In this document: positions 1 to 5,761 of the stretch, one piece after another | How positions within the stretch are numbered: position 1 is the stretch's first letter | How the letters are laid out: each line of letters starts with the position of its first letter | Assembly (NCBI GenBank): GCA_900551075.1 | Contig: URVB01000090.1 | Coordinates: forward strand, 1 to 6,910 | Reading direction: 5' to 3' | Length of the DNA stretch: 6,910 nt | Source of the DNA: an uncultured Blautia sp. | GTDB lineage: Bacteria > Bacillota > Clostridia > Lachnospirales > Lachnospiraceae | Translations under genes and position numbers: made by a program | Notes under the pieces: generated by a model | The model's database searches: none | Seen by the model: the letters and a program-made list of their open reading frames with translations, nothing else | Told to the model about the DNA's origin: nothing

Positions 1-2
1 AT

Positions 3-206
3 ACAGCTTCCTTAGAATTTGTGTCTACGCTGGAAGAATACAGGCGGAGAAAAGCAGGAATTATCCTTTCTTCCAAGGCGCTTGCAAACCTATTTGCAAA
101 CGGAGCTGCGTGTGTGACGCTCAGCGGTTCCAGTGAAGCGGTACCTTTGTATGAGAAGCTGGGATTTCATCCGTGCTTTTGCAATACCATTATGCTCTAT
201 GAATAA
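3..206 (+). CDS. GNAT-family N-acetyltransferase, C-terminal part (5' end outside window)
   Basis: The reading frame is open to the left edge of the window and ends at TAA 204-206, so only the last 67 or so residues are seen. The frame shows the end of a GNAT fold. An EEYRRRKAGI segment sits where the acetyl-CoA pyrophosphate-binding loop (motif A, R/Q-x-x-G-x-G/A) belongs, then an amphipathic helix (SSKALANLFANGA), a strand, and the typical motif-B ending LYEKLGFHP. GNAT enzymes transfer an acetyl group from acetyl-CoA to an amine; the substrate cannot be told. The motif A glycine appears replaced by Lys, so the loop is atypical. A GTG at 21 could be read as a start but lies inside the domain, so it is not the real start. 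Confidence 0.75.
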   Translation, partial: TASLEFVSTLEEYRRRKAGIILSSKALANLFANGAACVTLSGSSEAVPLYEKLGFHPCFCNTIMLYE

Positions 207-222
207 CAGACTCCCTGCGCTG

Positions 223-234
223 GGATAGCTATCC
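223..234. repeat. 12-bp perfect palindrome between GNAT gene and ABC operon
   Basis: GGATAGCTATCC is fully self-complementary and sits 16 nt after the stop codon of the upstream acetyltransferase and 53 nt before the ABC ATPase start at 288. It has no T-tract after it, so it is a poor terminator. It could be an operator for the ABC unit or chance. No convincing -35/-10 pair was found beside it. Confidence 0.3.
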
Positions 235-287
235 AACTGAATTGATTTGCAAGAGTGGGTATTAACTTAGGAGGAACAGAGGTTTCT

Positions 288-1214
288 ATGAAAGAGATAC
301 TGAGAGCAGAAAAGTTGACAAAGACTTACGGAAAAAGTATTGCTGTTGATAAAGTCAGTTTGACGGTGGGACAGGGAGACATATATGGCCTTATAGGGAA
401 AAACGGCGCCGGCAAAACCACATTTATGCGCATGGTTCTGGGACTTGCTTCTCCCGACTCCGGCCAGATGGAGCTTTTCGGTGATACGAATTTGGAACGC
501 CAAAGGGCACGGATCGGAAGTATAATCGAAGAGCCGGGTGGATATCCCGGTATGAGCGCCAAGGATAATTTAGAAATTGTTCGGAGAAGTTACGGAATTG
601 CAGACAAGCATATTCCTGACGATATGTTAAAGCTTGTTGGGCTGGAATCAGCCGGACGAAAAAAGGTAAAGAATTTTTCCATGGGAATGAAACAGCGGCT
701 TGGACTAGCCATTGCTTTGATGAAGAAACCGGATTTTTTGATTCTGGATGAACCAATCAACGGACTGGATCCAGCCGGTATTAAGGAAATACGGGATTTG
801 CTTTTGAATCTGAATCGGGGACATCATGTTACGGTGCTGATTTCCAGCCATATCTTAGGGGAACTGTCGAAGATCGCAACGAGATATGGCATCTTACGAA
901 ATGGTGTGATGGTGGAAGAGCGTGATGCGGAGCAGATTGATGCGGCGTGCAGGCAGTATCTGCAGCTTACAGTGGATGATGTGCAGAAGACCGCTGCGGC
1001 TTTGTCGGAAAAGTTCGGTATTTTGAGCAACATAGTAGATTCTCATACTGTATGTGTGTATGAAAAGCTGGATGCAGCCGAGGAAATCAATCGTGTCGTT
1101 GTGACAAGTGGAATAGGGTTGAAAGAGAGTCGCTTTGCCGGTGAGGATTTAGAAACTTACTTTATGGAAAGAATGGGCGGGTCTCCCGTGCAGGAAGGAG
1201 GCATCCATGCTTAA
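288..1214 (+). CDS. ABC transporter ATP-binding protein, BcrA/LanF (bacitracin/lantibiotic immunity) type
   Basis: A 308-residue cytoplasmic ATPase that would power the membrane protein encoded next. Visible motifs are Walker A GKNGAGKTT (37-45), the E-loop IIEEPGGYP (79-87) where most ABC proteins have a Gln, signature FSMGMKQR (130-137) in place of LSGGQ, Walker B FLILDEP (150-156), D-loop GLDPAG (159-164) and switch His in ISSHIL (185-190). The Glu-containing loop together with SMGMKQR is characteristic of the BcrA/LanF subfamily, which expels bacitracin or lantibiotics from the membrane. After residue 220 a C-terminal regulatory-type extension follows. ATG 288 is preferred over an in-frame GTG at 255 because AGGAGG (269-274) and GAGG (279-282) lie between them and the family begins near MKEILRAEKL. 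The substrate is unknown, and export of another compound is possible. Confidence 0.93.
   Translation: MKEILRAEKLTKTYGKSIAVDKVSLTVGQGDIYGLIGKNGAGKTTFMRMVLGLASPDSGQMELFGDTNLERQRARIGSIIEEPGGYPGMSAKDNLEIVRRSYGIADKHIPDDMLKLVGLESAGRKKVKNFSMGMKQRLGLAIALMKKPDFLILDEPINGLDPAGIKEIRDLLLNLNRGHHVTVLISSHILGELSKIATRYGILRNGVMVEERDAEQIDAACRQYLQLTVDDVQKTAAALSEKFGILSNIVDSHTVCVYEKLDAAEEINRVVVTSGIGLKESRFAGEDLETYFMERMGGSPVQEGGIHA
1195..1201 (+). promoter_or_regulatory. Ribosome binding site of the ABC permease gene
   Basis: AAGGAGG lies 5 nt before ATG 1207 and inside the last codons of the ATPase gene. It fixes the permease start and indicates translational coupling of the two transporter subunits. Confidence 0.8.
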
Positions 1215-1983
1215 TATTCTAAATGGAGAATGGTATAAGTGGAAGATGAATAAAGCATTCTGGATATGTCTTTTATCCGCAGTAGGGATGATACTCCTTA
1301 TATATCTGACCATGACTGCAGCAGGGCAGGCAATGGGAGCCGGTGGGGATGTTTTGCAAGAAACGGGGATTTCCGGCATGGCAGAACAATTGGCAGGCGG
1401 AGGGCTTGTAACGATGTTCAGCGCCGTTTTCCTCTGCATTTGGATAGTCAGTGATTATACTCATGGTGCAATAAAGAACACGGTTGGCAAGGGCTGTTCC
1501 AGGACGCAGGTGTTTCTGGCAAAGCATCTGTTTGGAACAGTAATTACCCTGATTATGAACTTAGCCATATTTCTTGCCATTTTGCTGATTGGTTTGGTAA
1601 TGATCGGACTTCCAAAAGACGGATGGCTGTCTTTTCAAAGACTGTTGCTTTATTTTAGCCTTCAGCTGCTTTTTGGCATGGCTGTAAGTAGCATTGTAAT
1701 CGCTGTTTGTGAATGGAGCCGGAATATGGCAGCGGGAATTGGGGTTACAATGGCTCTGATTATGTTTTCTCCGCTGCTCATGCAAGGCGCGGATTTGTTG
1801 CTTTCTAAACTGCAGCTAAGGACTGCAATTAGTGGTTACTGGGTGTTGAACATTATGGCAGATTGTTCCACAGAGGCGCTTTTACCAGAGTATCTGATTC
1901 GTAGTATTGTGATGGCAATTGTATGGACGCTACTACCGCTGGCGATAGGCATTGCGCATTTTCGGAAAGTTGACATTGGTTAA
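1207..1983 (+). CDS. ABC-2 type transporter permease subunit (BcrB-like)
   Basis: A 258-residue integral membrane protein, the probable channel partner of the ATPase whose stop codon it overlaps by 8 nt (ATG 1207, TAA 1212-1214). Hydrophobic segments at about 17-37, 63-82, 109-133, 146-168, 174-196 and 229-252 give six helices, as expected for ABC-2 permeases. The N-terminus NGEWYKWKMNKAFW is a typical short amphipathic start. The conserved cytoplasmic loop SDYTHGAIKNTVGKGCSRTQVFLAK (82-106) matches the D-Y-x-x-G-x-I-K-N pattern of permeases that pair with BcrA-like ATPases. Only one permease gene is present, so the layout is BcrAB-like and not LanFEG-like with two different permeases. A homodimer is inferred. 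The transported compound is not known. Confidence 0.9.
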   Translation: MLNILNGEWYKWKMNKAFWICLLSAVGMILLIYLTMTAAGQAMGAGGDVLQETGISGMAEQLAGGGLVTMFSAVFLCIWIVSDYTHGAIKNTVGKGCSRTQVFLAKHLFGTVITLIMNLAIFLAILLIGLVMIGLPKDGWLSFQRLLLYFSLQLLFGMAVSSIVIAVCEWSRNMAAGIGVTMALIMFSPLLMQGADLLLSKLQLRTAISGYWVLNIMADCSTEALLPEYLIRSIVMAIVWTLLPLAIGIAHFRKVDIG

Positions 1984-2010
1984 AATCAGGCTGAGTATGG
2001 GGGCAAGCAA

Positions 2011-2868
2011 ATGATAAGCATAGTTGAAATAACAGACAATCTGAACGATCTTTACCAATATCATAGCAAGATAGCAGTGCCTTATCATTACCCGGTGGAC
2101 TTTGATGTTTGGGAAAAGTCCTTTCTCCATGATATTGATGGTGAAGGCAGGACGCTGTTTAAAGAACTAACGGTCAAAAGGGCTTATCAGCAGAATCATT
2201 TGGTTGGCTTCATTCAATATGGCCGAACGACTTTTGGATTTGGTGATAAGGGCAGGATTTCGTATAGTGTTTCCTACCCGGTTATTCGAGCGTTCTATTT
2301 TAACAGGAACAAGCCGGAGGCAGGAAGATTGCTGCTAAGCAGTGCATTGGAACATTTCCAGTCGGAGACAGATATGATATATGCATTCTTTCACTATTTC
2401 GGAATGTCCTGCTATGCACGGCACGGTAAGCTGTTTGAAAGCTGCCCGCATATCAGTGATCTGCTGTTCCAAAATGGATTTCAAGTTGAACACGAAAATG
2501 TGTTTTACGCTTCCGGTTTGGAGGATGTTAACCATGAGGACGTTGCCATACGTTGGTACGAAATGAGTGCTGGCAGACAGCAATATGGTGAGTTTCTCAT
2601 AGATTCCAATCCGATAGGAGAGTGCGAGATTCACTATCTGGAACAGCCAGGCATTGCGTACCTGCGCTGGATATATGTAAAAGAGGAATTGCAAGGAAAA
2701 GGGATGGGCACAAAGTGTATGTGCAGCCTGAAAAACGCCTTGTATGAAAAGGGAGTCCGTAGACTTGATACAGATACCGCTTTGACAAATACGGGGGCGC
2801 AGCGCTTTTATGAGAAGAATGGATTTGTGCGGGAAGGTATCTCAAGGAGCTTCTATATAGAAAAATAA
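2011..2868 (+). CDS. GNAT-family N-acetyltransferase with tandem GNAT domains
   Basis: A 285-residue soluble protein starting 27 nt after the permease, so probably in the same transcript; its ribosome site (GGGGG near 1999-2003) is weak. The C-terminal half is a recognisable GNAT domain: strand LRWIYVKEEL, acetyl-CoA loop QGKGMG (228-233), helix, then NTGAQRFYEKNGFVREG (260-276), the motif-B end. The N-terminal half looks like a second, degenerate GNAT unit. It has a strand VGFIQYG (65-71), a turn-helix region RNKPEAGRLLLSSALEHF (99-116) where motif A would lie but without a clean Q/R-x-x-G-x-G, and a closing segment LLFQNGFQVEHENVFY (151-166). Tandem GNATs use one active domain and one structural or substrate-binding domain; that the C-terminal one is active is inferred. 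The substrate is unknown; modification of an antibiotic, peptide or metabolite are all possible. Confidence 0.85.
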   Translation: MISIVEITDNLNDLYQYHSKIAVPYHYPVDFDVWEKSFLHDIDGEGRTLFKELTVKRAYQQNHLVGFIQYGRTTFGFGDKGRISYSVSYPVIRAFYFNRNKPEAGRLLLSSALEHFQSETDMIYAFFHYFGMSCYARHGKLFESCPHISDLLFQNGFQVEHENVFYASGLEDVNHEDVAIRWYEMSAGRQQYGEFLIDSNPIGECEIHYLEQPGIAYLRWIYVKEELQGKGMGTKCMCSLKNALYEKGVRRLDTDTALTNTGAQRFYEKNGFVREGISRSFYIEK

Positions 2869-2894
2869 CTTTATCATAGCGTGAGAAATAGATC

Positions 2895-2900
2895 AGGAGG
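2895..2900 (+). promoter_or_regulatory. Ribosome binding site of the AlkD-like gene
   Basis: AGGAGG lies 6 nt before ATG 2907. It is a strong site that fixes the start and gives independent translation initiation after the 38-nt gap following the GNAT gene. Confidence 0.75.
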
Positions 2901-2906
2901 GCAAAA

Positions 2907-3635
2907 ATGAACTGTTCAGAGGCGATCGCCGAGCTTAAAGCACAGGCGTCAGTAAAATATAAGGAAAATGTAGTTCGGATGGGAATCCCGGAGCAATATA
3001 GCATAGGAGTATCTACAGCGGTGGTAAGGAGCCTTGCAAAAAAGATGGAAAAATCCAACGAGCTGGCGCTTAGCTTATGGGTTACTGGTTATCATGAAGC
3101 AAGGCTTTTGGCAGTTTTGTTGATGGATCCGAAAGAGATGACCAAGGACGCTGTAAACCAGCTAATGGGAGATGTGATATCCTGGGACCTATGCGATCAC
3201 CTGTGTAAGAATTTATTGATGAAAATGGATTGCAGGAATGCGCTTATCGAAGAATGGATTATCTCTCCGCAGACATATCGGAAACGAGGCGCATTTACAT
3301 TGATTGCCGCATCTGTGGTACATGATAAGCTGCTCACGGACGACAGGCTGGAATGTTATCTCAGATTGATTTCTCAGCATTCCGATGATAACCGCGAGCA
3401 TGTCAGAAAGGCAGCGTCCTGGGCATTGCGCGAGATCGGGAAACGGGATTTTGATTTCAATGAGAAGGCGCTTTTACTGGCACACGAATTTGTGGAGAGT
3501 GATAGCAAGGCACAGCGATGGATTGGGAAGGATGCTATAAAAGAGCTGGAGACGATGATGAAGGTGGAAGGACGAGGACGTTTGATTTCTTCAGACTCCA
3601 AAATGGGGAAATCAGCCCGTGAGGATTCCGTATGA
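2907..3635 (+). CDS. DNA alkylation repair protein, AlkD-like HEAT-repeat glycosylase
   Basis: A 242-residue all-helical protein, close to the roughly 235 residues usual for AlkD. The AlkD family removes N3- and N7-alkylated purines from DNA by base excision without flipping the base. Family landmarks are visible: LWVTGYHEARLLAVLLM (57-73), ISWDLCDHLCKNLL (91-104) and DDNREHVRKAASWALREIGKR (160-180). By pattern and spacing W93, D97 and W172 correspond to Trp109, catalytic Asp113 and Trp187 of Bacillus cereus AlkD, and R127 is a candidate for Arg148, so the active site appears intact. The C-terminal tail after about residue 220 (VEGRGRLISSDSK) is charged and probably disordered. The gene overlaps the next one by 4 nt (ATGA). 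A role in protecting against a DNA-alkylating natural product handled by the neighbouring transporter is conceivable but is only inference; general repair is the default. Confidence 0.88.
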   Translation: MNCSEAIAELKAQASVKYKENVVRMGIPEQYSIGVSTAVVRSLAKKMEKSNELALSLWVTGYHEARLLAVLLMDPKEMTKDAVNQLMGDVISWDLCDHLCKNLLMKMDCRNALIEEWIISPQTYRKRGAFTLIAASVVHDKLLTDDRLECYLRLISQHSDDNREHVRKAASWALREIGKRDFDFNEKALLLAHEFVESDSKAQRWIGKDAIKELETMMKVEGRGRLISSDSKMGKSAREDSV

Positions 3636-4492
3636 AAAATACTACGCACAAAGACACAAAATGGGCGCAGCAACTGATTGCTTTACAAGAAGATGACGGA
3701 AAATGGGGATGCTTCCACACCCTGCACCAATATTATAACGCACCGATTACAACTGAACAGGCGCTTAGGCGGTTGGAGCGGCTGAGCTTTACGATAGAAG
3801 CTCCGTATATTCAAAAAACAGTTTGCTATATGAATGCCTGTCTGACCGGAAAAGCGGAGATTCCAGATCGCCGTGAAACGCTTGTAGACTGGGATGGATT
3901 TATCGTTCTCATGCTTGCAGCCTGGATCAGAAGGTTCACAGATGAAATCCCGGCGGCAAACAGGGTTTTTGAACAGTGGAAAGAGGTCATTTCCTCTGCT
4001 TTTCGCACTGGACAGTATGATTGGGAACACTACCTCTCCTCATATCGAAGTGTTTTTGGCGCAGAACCCAGAGGCGGCAGACTCGTTGATTTTACGAATT
4101 TCTATGTCGTTTCTCTTGTGAGAGATGGTCTGGATGAGAGAACGGAAAAGGCTTTTCTGGACTATGTAATAAGCAGCGAGGGCGGAATCTATTACATATA
4201 TGAGAGGAAGCTCTTAACCGCACCAAAAGTCTTTGCAAGCAAACAGGCCAGTCGATACCTTGCGGCGATTGAGCTTCTTGCAGAATACAAGTATGCCGCC
4301 CCTAAGCTTTCGGTTGTCGTTGATTGGCTAAACCAAAATCGGAATCAAAACGGGATGTGGGATATGGGGAAGACGGTAAAAGATAAAGTGTATTTCCCTC
4401 TTTCCGAGGATTGGAGAAGAGCGAAAACCCGCGAAATGGATTGTACGGAGCGGATTGCAGGCTTAATCGCTCAATTGACGGGGTTGGAATAA
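3632..4492 (+). CDS. Conserved hypothetical protein with QW-like alpha/alpha-toroid (prenyltransferase/squalene-cyclase-like) motifs
   Basis: A 286-residue protein with no signal peptide or membrane helix. Its start overlaps the stop of the alkD-like gene (ATGA 3632-3635), which indicates translational coupling. I do not recognise a characterised relative. Near the N-terminus WAQQLIALQEDDGKWGCFH (11-29) and near the C-terminus VDWLNQNRNQNGMWDMG (about 229-245) match the Q-x-x-D/N-G-x-W (QW) pattern that caps helices in alpha/alpha toroids of the squalene-cyclase and prenyltransferase superfamily. Between them is helical sequence rich in aromatic residues (YDWEHYLSSYRSVFG, GGRLVDFTNFYVVSL). 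No DXDD or DDXXD cyclase motif is visible, so terpene cyclase activity is unlikely. The toroid may be a binding scaffold, and the fold call rests on motifs only. Confidence 0.8.
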   Translation: MKNTTHKDTKWAQQLIALQEDDGKWGCFHTLHQYYNAPITTEQALRRLERLSFTIEAPYIQKTVCYMNACLTGKAEIPDRRETLVDWDGFIVLMLAAWIRRFTDEIPAANRVFEQWKEVISSAFRTGQYDWEHYLSSYRSVFGAEPRGGRLVDFTNFYVVSLVRDGLDERTEKAFLDYVISSEGGIYYIYERKLLTAPKVFASKQASRYLAAIELLAEYKYAAPKLSVVVDWLNQNRNQNGMWDMGKTVKDKVYFPLSEDWRRAKTREMDCTERIAGLIAQLTGLE

Positions 4493-4663
4493 AGGGAAAG
4501 ACCAATCTGCGGAAATAAAACGCATACCAAATTGAGAAGGGACACGATACTCAAACGATTTCCACTATTTTGTCCTAAGTGCAAAAAGGAAAGCATCATT
4601 GACGCAAAGGACTTGAAAATAAGGATAGTGACAGAGCCAGACGCATAGACGCAGAGCCGGTAA
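4493..4663 (+). pseudogene. 5'-truncated remnant of a cysteine-rich KTR-domain protein gene
   Basis: The frame that follows the upstream stop codon reads PICGNKTHTKLRRDT (from 4502), then RFPLFCPKCKKESIIDA and KIRIVTEPDA, ending at TAG 4646-4648. This matches the small zinc-ribbon 'cysteine-rich KTR' proteins carried by clostridial conjugative elements, which run C-P-x-C-G-N-K-T-R ... F-P-L-x-C-P-K-C ... K-E-P-D-A-K-T-Q-S-R. The start codon and the first residues are missing and the first Cys of the CPxC pair is replaced by Arg at the junction; Cys codons at 4508, 4571 and 4580 remain. The KTR signature is KTH. After the TAG the frame continues T-Q-S-R-stop (4649-4663), so TAG replaces the usual Lys codon. 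The function of the family is unknown; the identification rests on recalled family sequence. Confidence 0.72.
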
Positions 4664-4703
4664 TCTCGTGAGATTTTCACGGATTATCGGCTCGCGTTTT
4701 ATT
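4655..4703 (+). terminator. Rho-independent terminator after the KTR remnant
   Basis: A long hairpin. AGCCGGTAATC (4655-4665) pairs with GATTATCGGCT (4682-4692) with one G-U wobble, and inside it CGTGA (4667-4671) pairs perfectly with TCACG (4677-4681) around a 5-nt loop. CGCG and TTTTATT follow. The stem begins in the last codons of the ancestral KTR frame (S-R-stop). It probably now also ends transcripts of the upstream operon. Confidence 0.75.
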
Positions 4704-4718
4704 ATAAGCGGATGATAG

Positions 4719-4726
4719 AAGGAGGG
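4719..4726 (+). promoter_or_regulatory. Orphan Shine-Dalgarno sequence without a gene
   Basis: AAGGAGGG is a near-perfect ribosome site, yet no ATG, GTG or TTG lies 5-12 nt downstream. Only a 16-codon frame (4768-4818) and a 25-codon frame (4759-4836) follow, both too short and badly spaced. It is probably the leader of a gene whose body was lost. The rest of 4704-4864 shows no recognisable feature. Confidence 0.4.
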
Positions 4727-4864
4727 CAGCTAAAAAGTCAACTATAAAAAATCGGAAAAATGGAGGGATGCGTATCAAAGAAACTAAAAAAACTCTCTTC
4801 TCCTTATTGCCTATCTGATGTGGTTTCCCAAAACTGAATAATTGGCAGCCTGTTCAGAGAGCGT

Positions 4865-4908
4865 AAAAAATCAAAAGCCGGCACCCGGTACCATACTGAG
4901 CGCCGGCT
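4865..4908 (-). terminator. Rho-independent terminator of the minus-strand module
   Basis: On the minus strand AGCCGGC (from 4908 down to 4902) pairs with GCCGGCT (4882-4876). Four further pairs including two G-U give an 11-bp stem with an 11-nt loop, followed by TTTGATTTTTT. It lies 8 nt after the stop codon at 4916-4918, as expected for the end of that transcript, and it converges with the plus-strand terminator at 4655-4703. Confidence 0.82.
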
Positions 4909-4915
4909 CCGTCCG

Positions 4916-5761
4916 TCAAGTTTCGGTCTCAATAAGGAATGCCAGCCATTTGGAACCATAGGTATCCAGATAAAATCGGTTCCCATACTCATTTTCAACA
5001 AATCGGTCTTTTACCCGGTACCATCCCTGCAGTTCCCTTCGCAAATCTGAGTCTGGAGAAATCGGCTGTTTGGAATCCTGCATATAGGAGTCAGAGCGGC
5101 CAAGCAGAAAATCTGTAGTAACCCCATATAGGTCAGCCATGTTTTCAAGGCTTTCTATGGACGGAGCTTTTCGTTCCCCTTCCCAGGCGCTAAGGGTCGG
5201 CTGAGAAACGCCAAGCCTCTCGGCAGCCTTAAGGATGGAAGGATTATATGGCTTTGAAGCATGTTTGGACATCAGATTGTTAACTGTCCAATTTTCGGGC
5301 AGCTTTCCGCAATTTGCAATATAAAGGCGGTCATCATATACGCTGATTTGTATGGGGGTGCAGGATTCGTATTGTTTGTGGCATAAGGCATTGAGCAATG
5401 CCTCTCTGAGTGTCTCATCCGCGACAAAATAGCGTTCAATTCTCTGGATTCCCTCATATGAGATTTTGGCTTTCATGAATTTAAGATAAAGCACTTCCAT
5501 GATTTTATCAATCTGTTCCAATAAAGAGCCGTGAATCTCATCCTGATAACGAAGATCCGCATCTGTCTCGAAGTAACCGATTTTGGTATAAGCGCCAAGC
5601 TGCCACTTATCTGGATTCTTACTAAAAAGGAGCATGGCAGCATTCGTGTAATATCCGGCATTTGTAAGACGCAGCTTTTCCATCAAATTTGCTTTGGATT
5701 CTTCAAGGACACTTTTATCAATTCGTCCCTTTTTAGCGGCTAATTTTTTGAATTTGTCCAC
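4916..5761 (-). CDS. 3' part of frameshifted AlbA_2/ATP-binding gene, fused in frame to a truncated XRE-family HTH repressor
   Basis: A 281-codon frame with no ribosome site at its GTG (5759-5761). It is the downstream half of the gene at 5733-6188, displaced by a one-base frameshift. Residues 1-115 are the linker of COG2865-type proteins (KGRIDKSVLEESKANLMEKL, NAAMLLFSKNPDKWQ). Residues 116-172 are the start of the GHKL ATPase domain, with an N-box-like REALLNALCHKQY and YDDRLYIANCGKLPENW. After SKHASKPYNPSI (165-176), where homologues continue into the rest of the ATPase domain, it becomes a Cro/CI helix-turn-helix: LKAAERLGVSQPTLSAWEGE (177-196), then a typical IADLYGVTTDFLLGRSD-like end (to about 224). 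The HTH lacks helix 1. The tail to 281 is unassigned, with RFYLDTYGSKWLAF near the end. Both domains are incomplete, so it is probably non-functional, but the fusion is in frame. Confidence 0.75.
   Translation of the reverse strand: MDKFKKLAAKKGRIDKSVLEESKANLMEKLRLTNAGYYTNAAMLLFSKNPDKWQLGAYTKIGYFETDADLRYQDEIHGSLLEQIDKIMEVLYLKFMKAKISYEGIQRIERYFVADETLREALLNALCHKQYESCTPIQISVYDDRLYIANCGKLPENWTVNNLMSKHASKPYNPSILKAAERLGVSQPTLSAWEGERKAPSIESLENMADLYGVTTDFLLGRSDSYMQDSKQPISPDSDLRRELQGWYRVKDRFVENEYGNRFYLDTYGSKWLAFLIETET
5231..5243 (-). other. Fusion junction between ATPase domain and XRE helix-turn-helix
   Basis: This is the codon stretch for Pro-Ser-Ile-Leu-Lys (residues 174-178 of the 4916-5761 frame), where sequence typical of an AlbA_2/HATPase_c_4 protein (SKPYNP) changes to sequence typical of an XRE repressor (LKAAERLGVSQPT). 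The break is inferred from domain boundaries and could lie a few codons either side. No long repeat is visible at the join, so microhomology or illegitimate deletion is likely. Confidence 0.55.

Noticed and set aside
255..287. GTG 255 as start of the ABC ATPase
   Set aside because: The ribosome site lies downstream of it, and the added residues (GINLGGTEVS) are encoded by the leader itself; ATG 288 fits the family start.
424..756. 110-codon open frame on the minus strand within the ABC ATPase gene
   Set aside because: It is antisense to a clearly conserved gene, and its product shows no recognisable domain or good ribosome site. The other antisense frames at 1149-1439, 2335-2694, 2597-3058 and 3683-4030 fail for the same reasons.
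4804..5001. 65-codon minus-strand frame over the terminator
   Set aside because: It overlaps the end of the chimeric gene in another frame and spans a strong terminator hairpin; its product is unrecognised.
5736..5761. Programmed -1 frameshift at the A6 run in the AlbA_2 gene
   Set aside because: Moving from the upstream to the downstream frame needs +1, not -1, and the shift must occur before the stop in a place without a recognised +1 signal.
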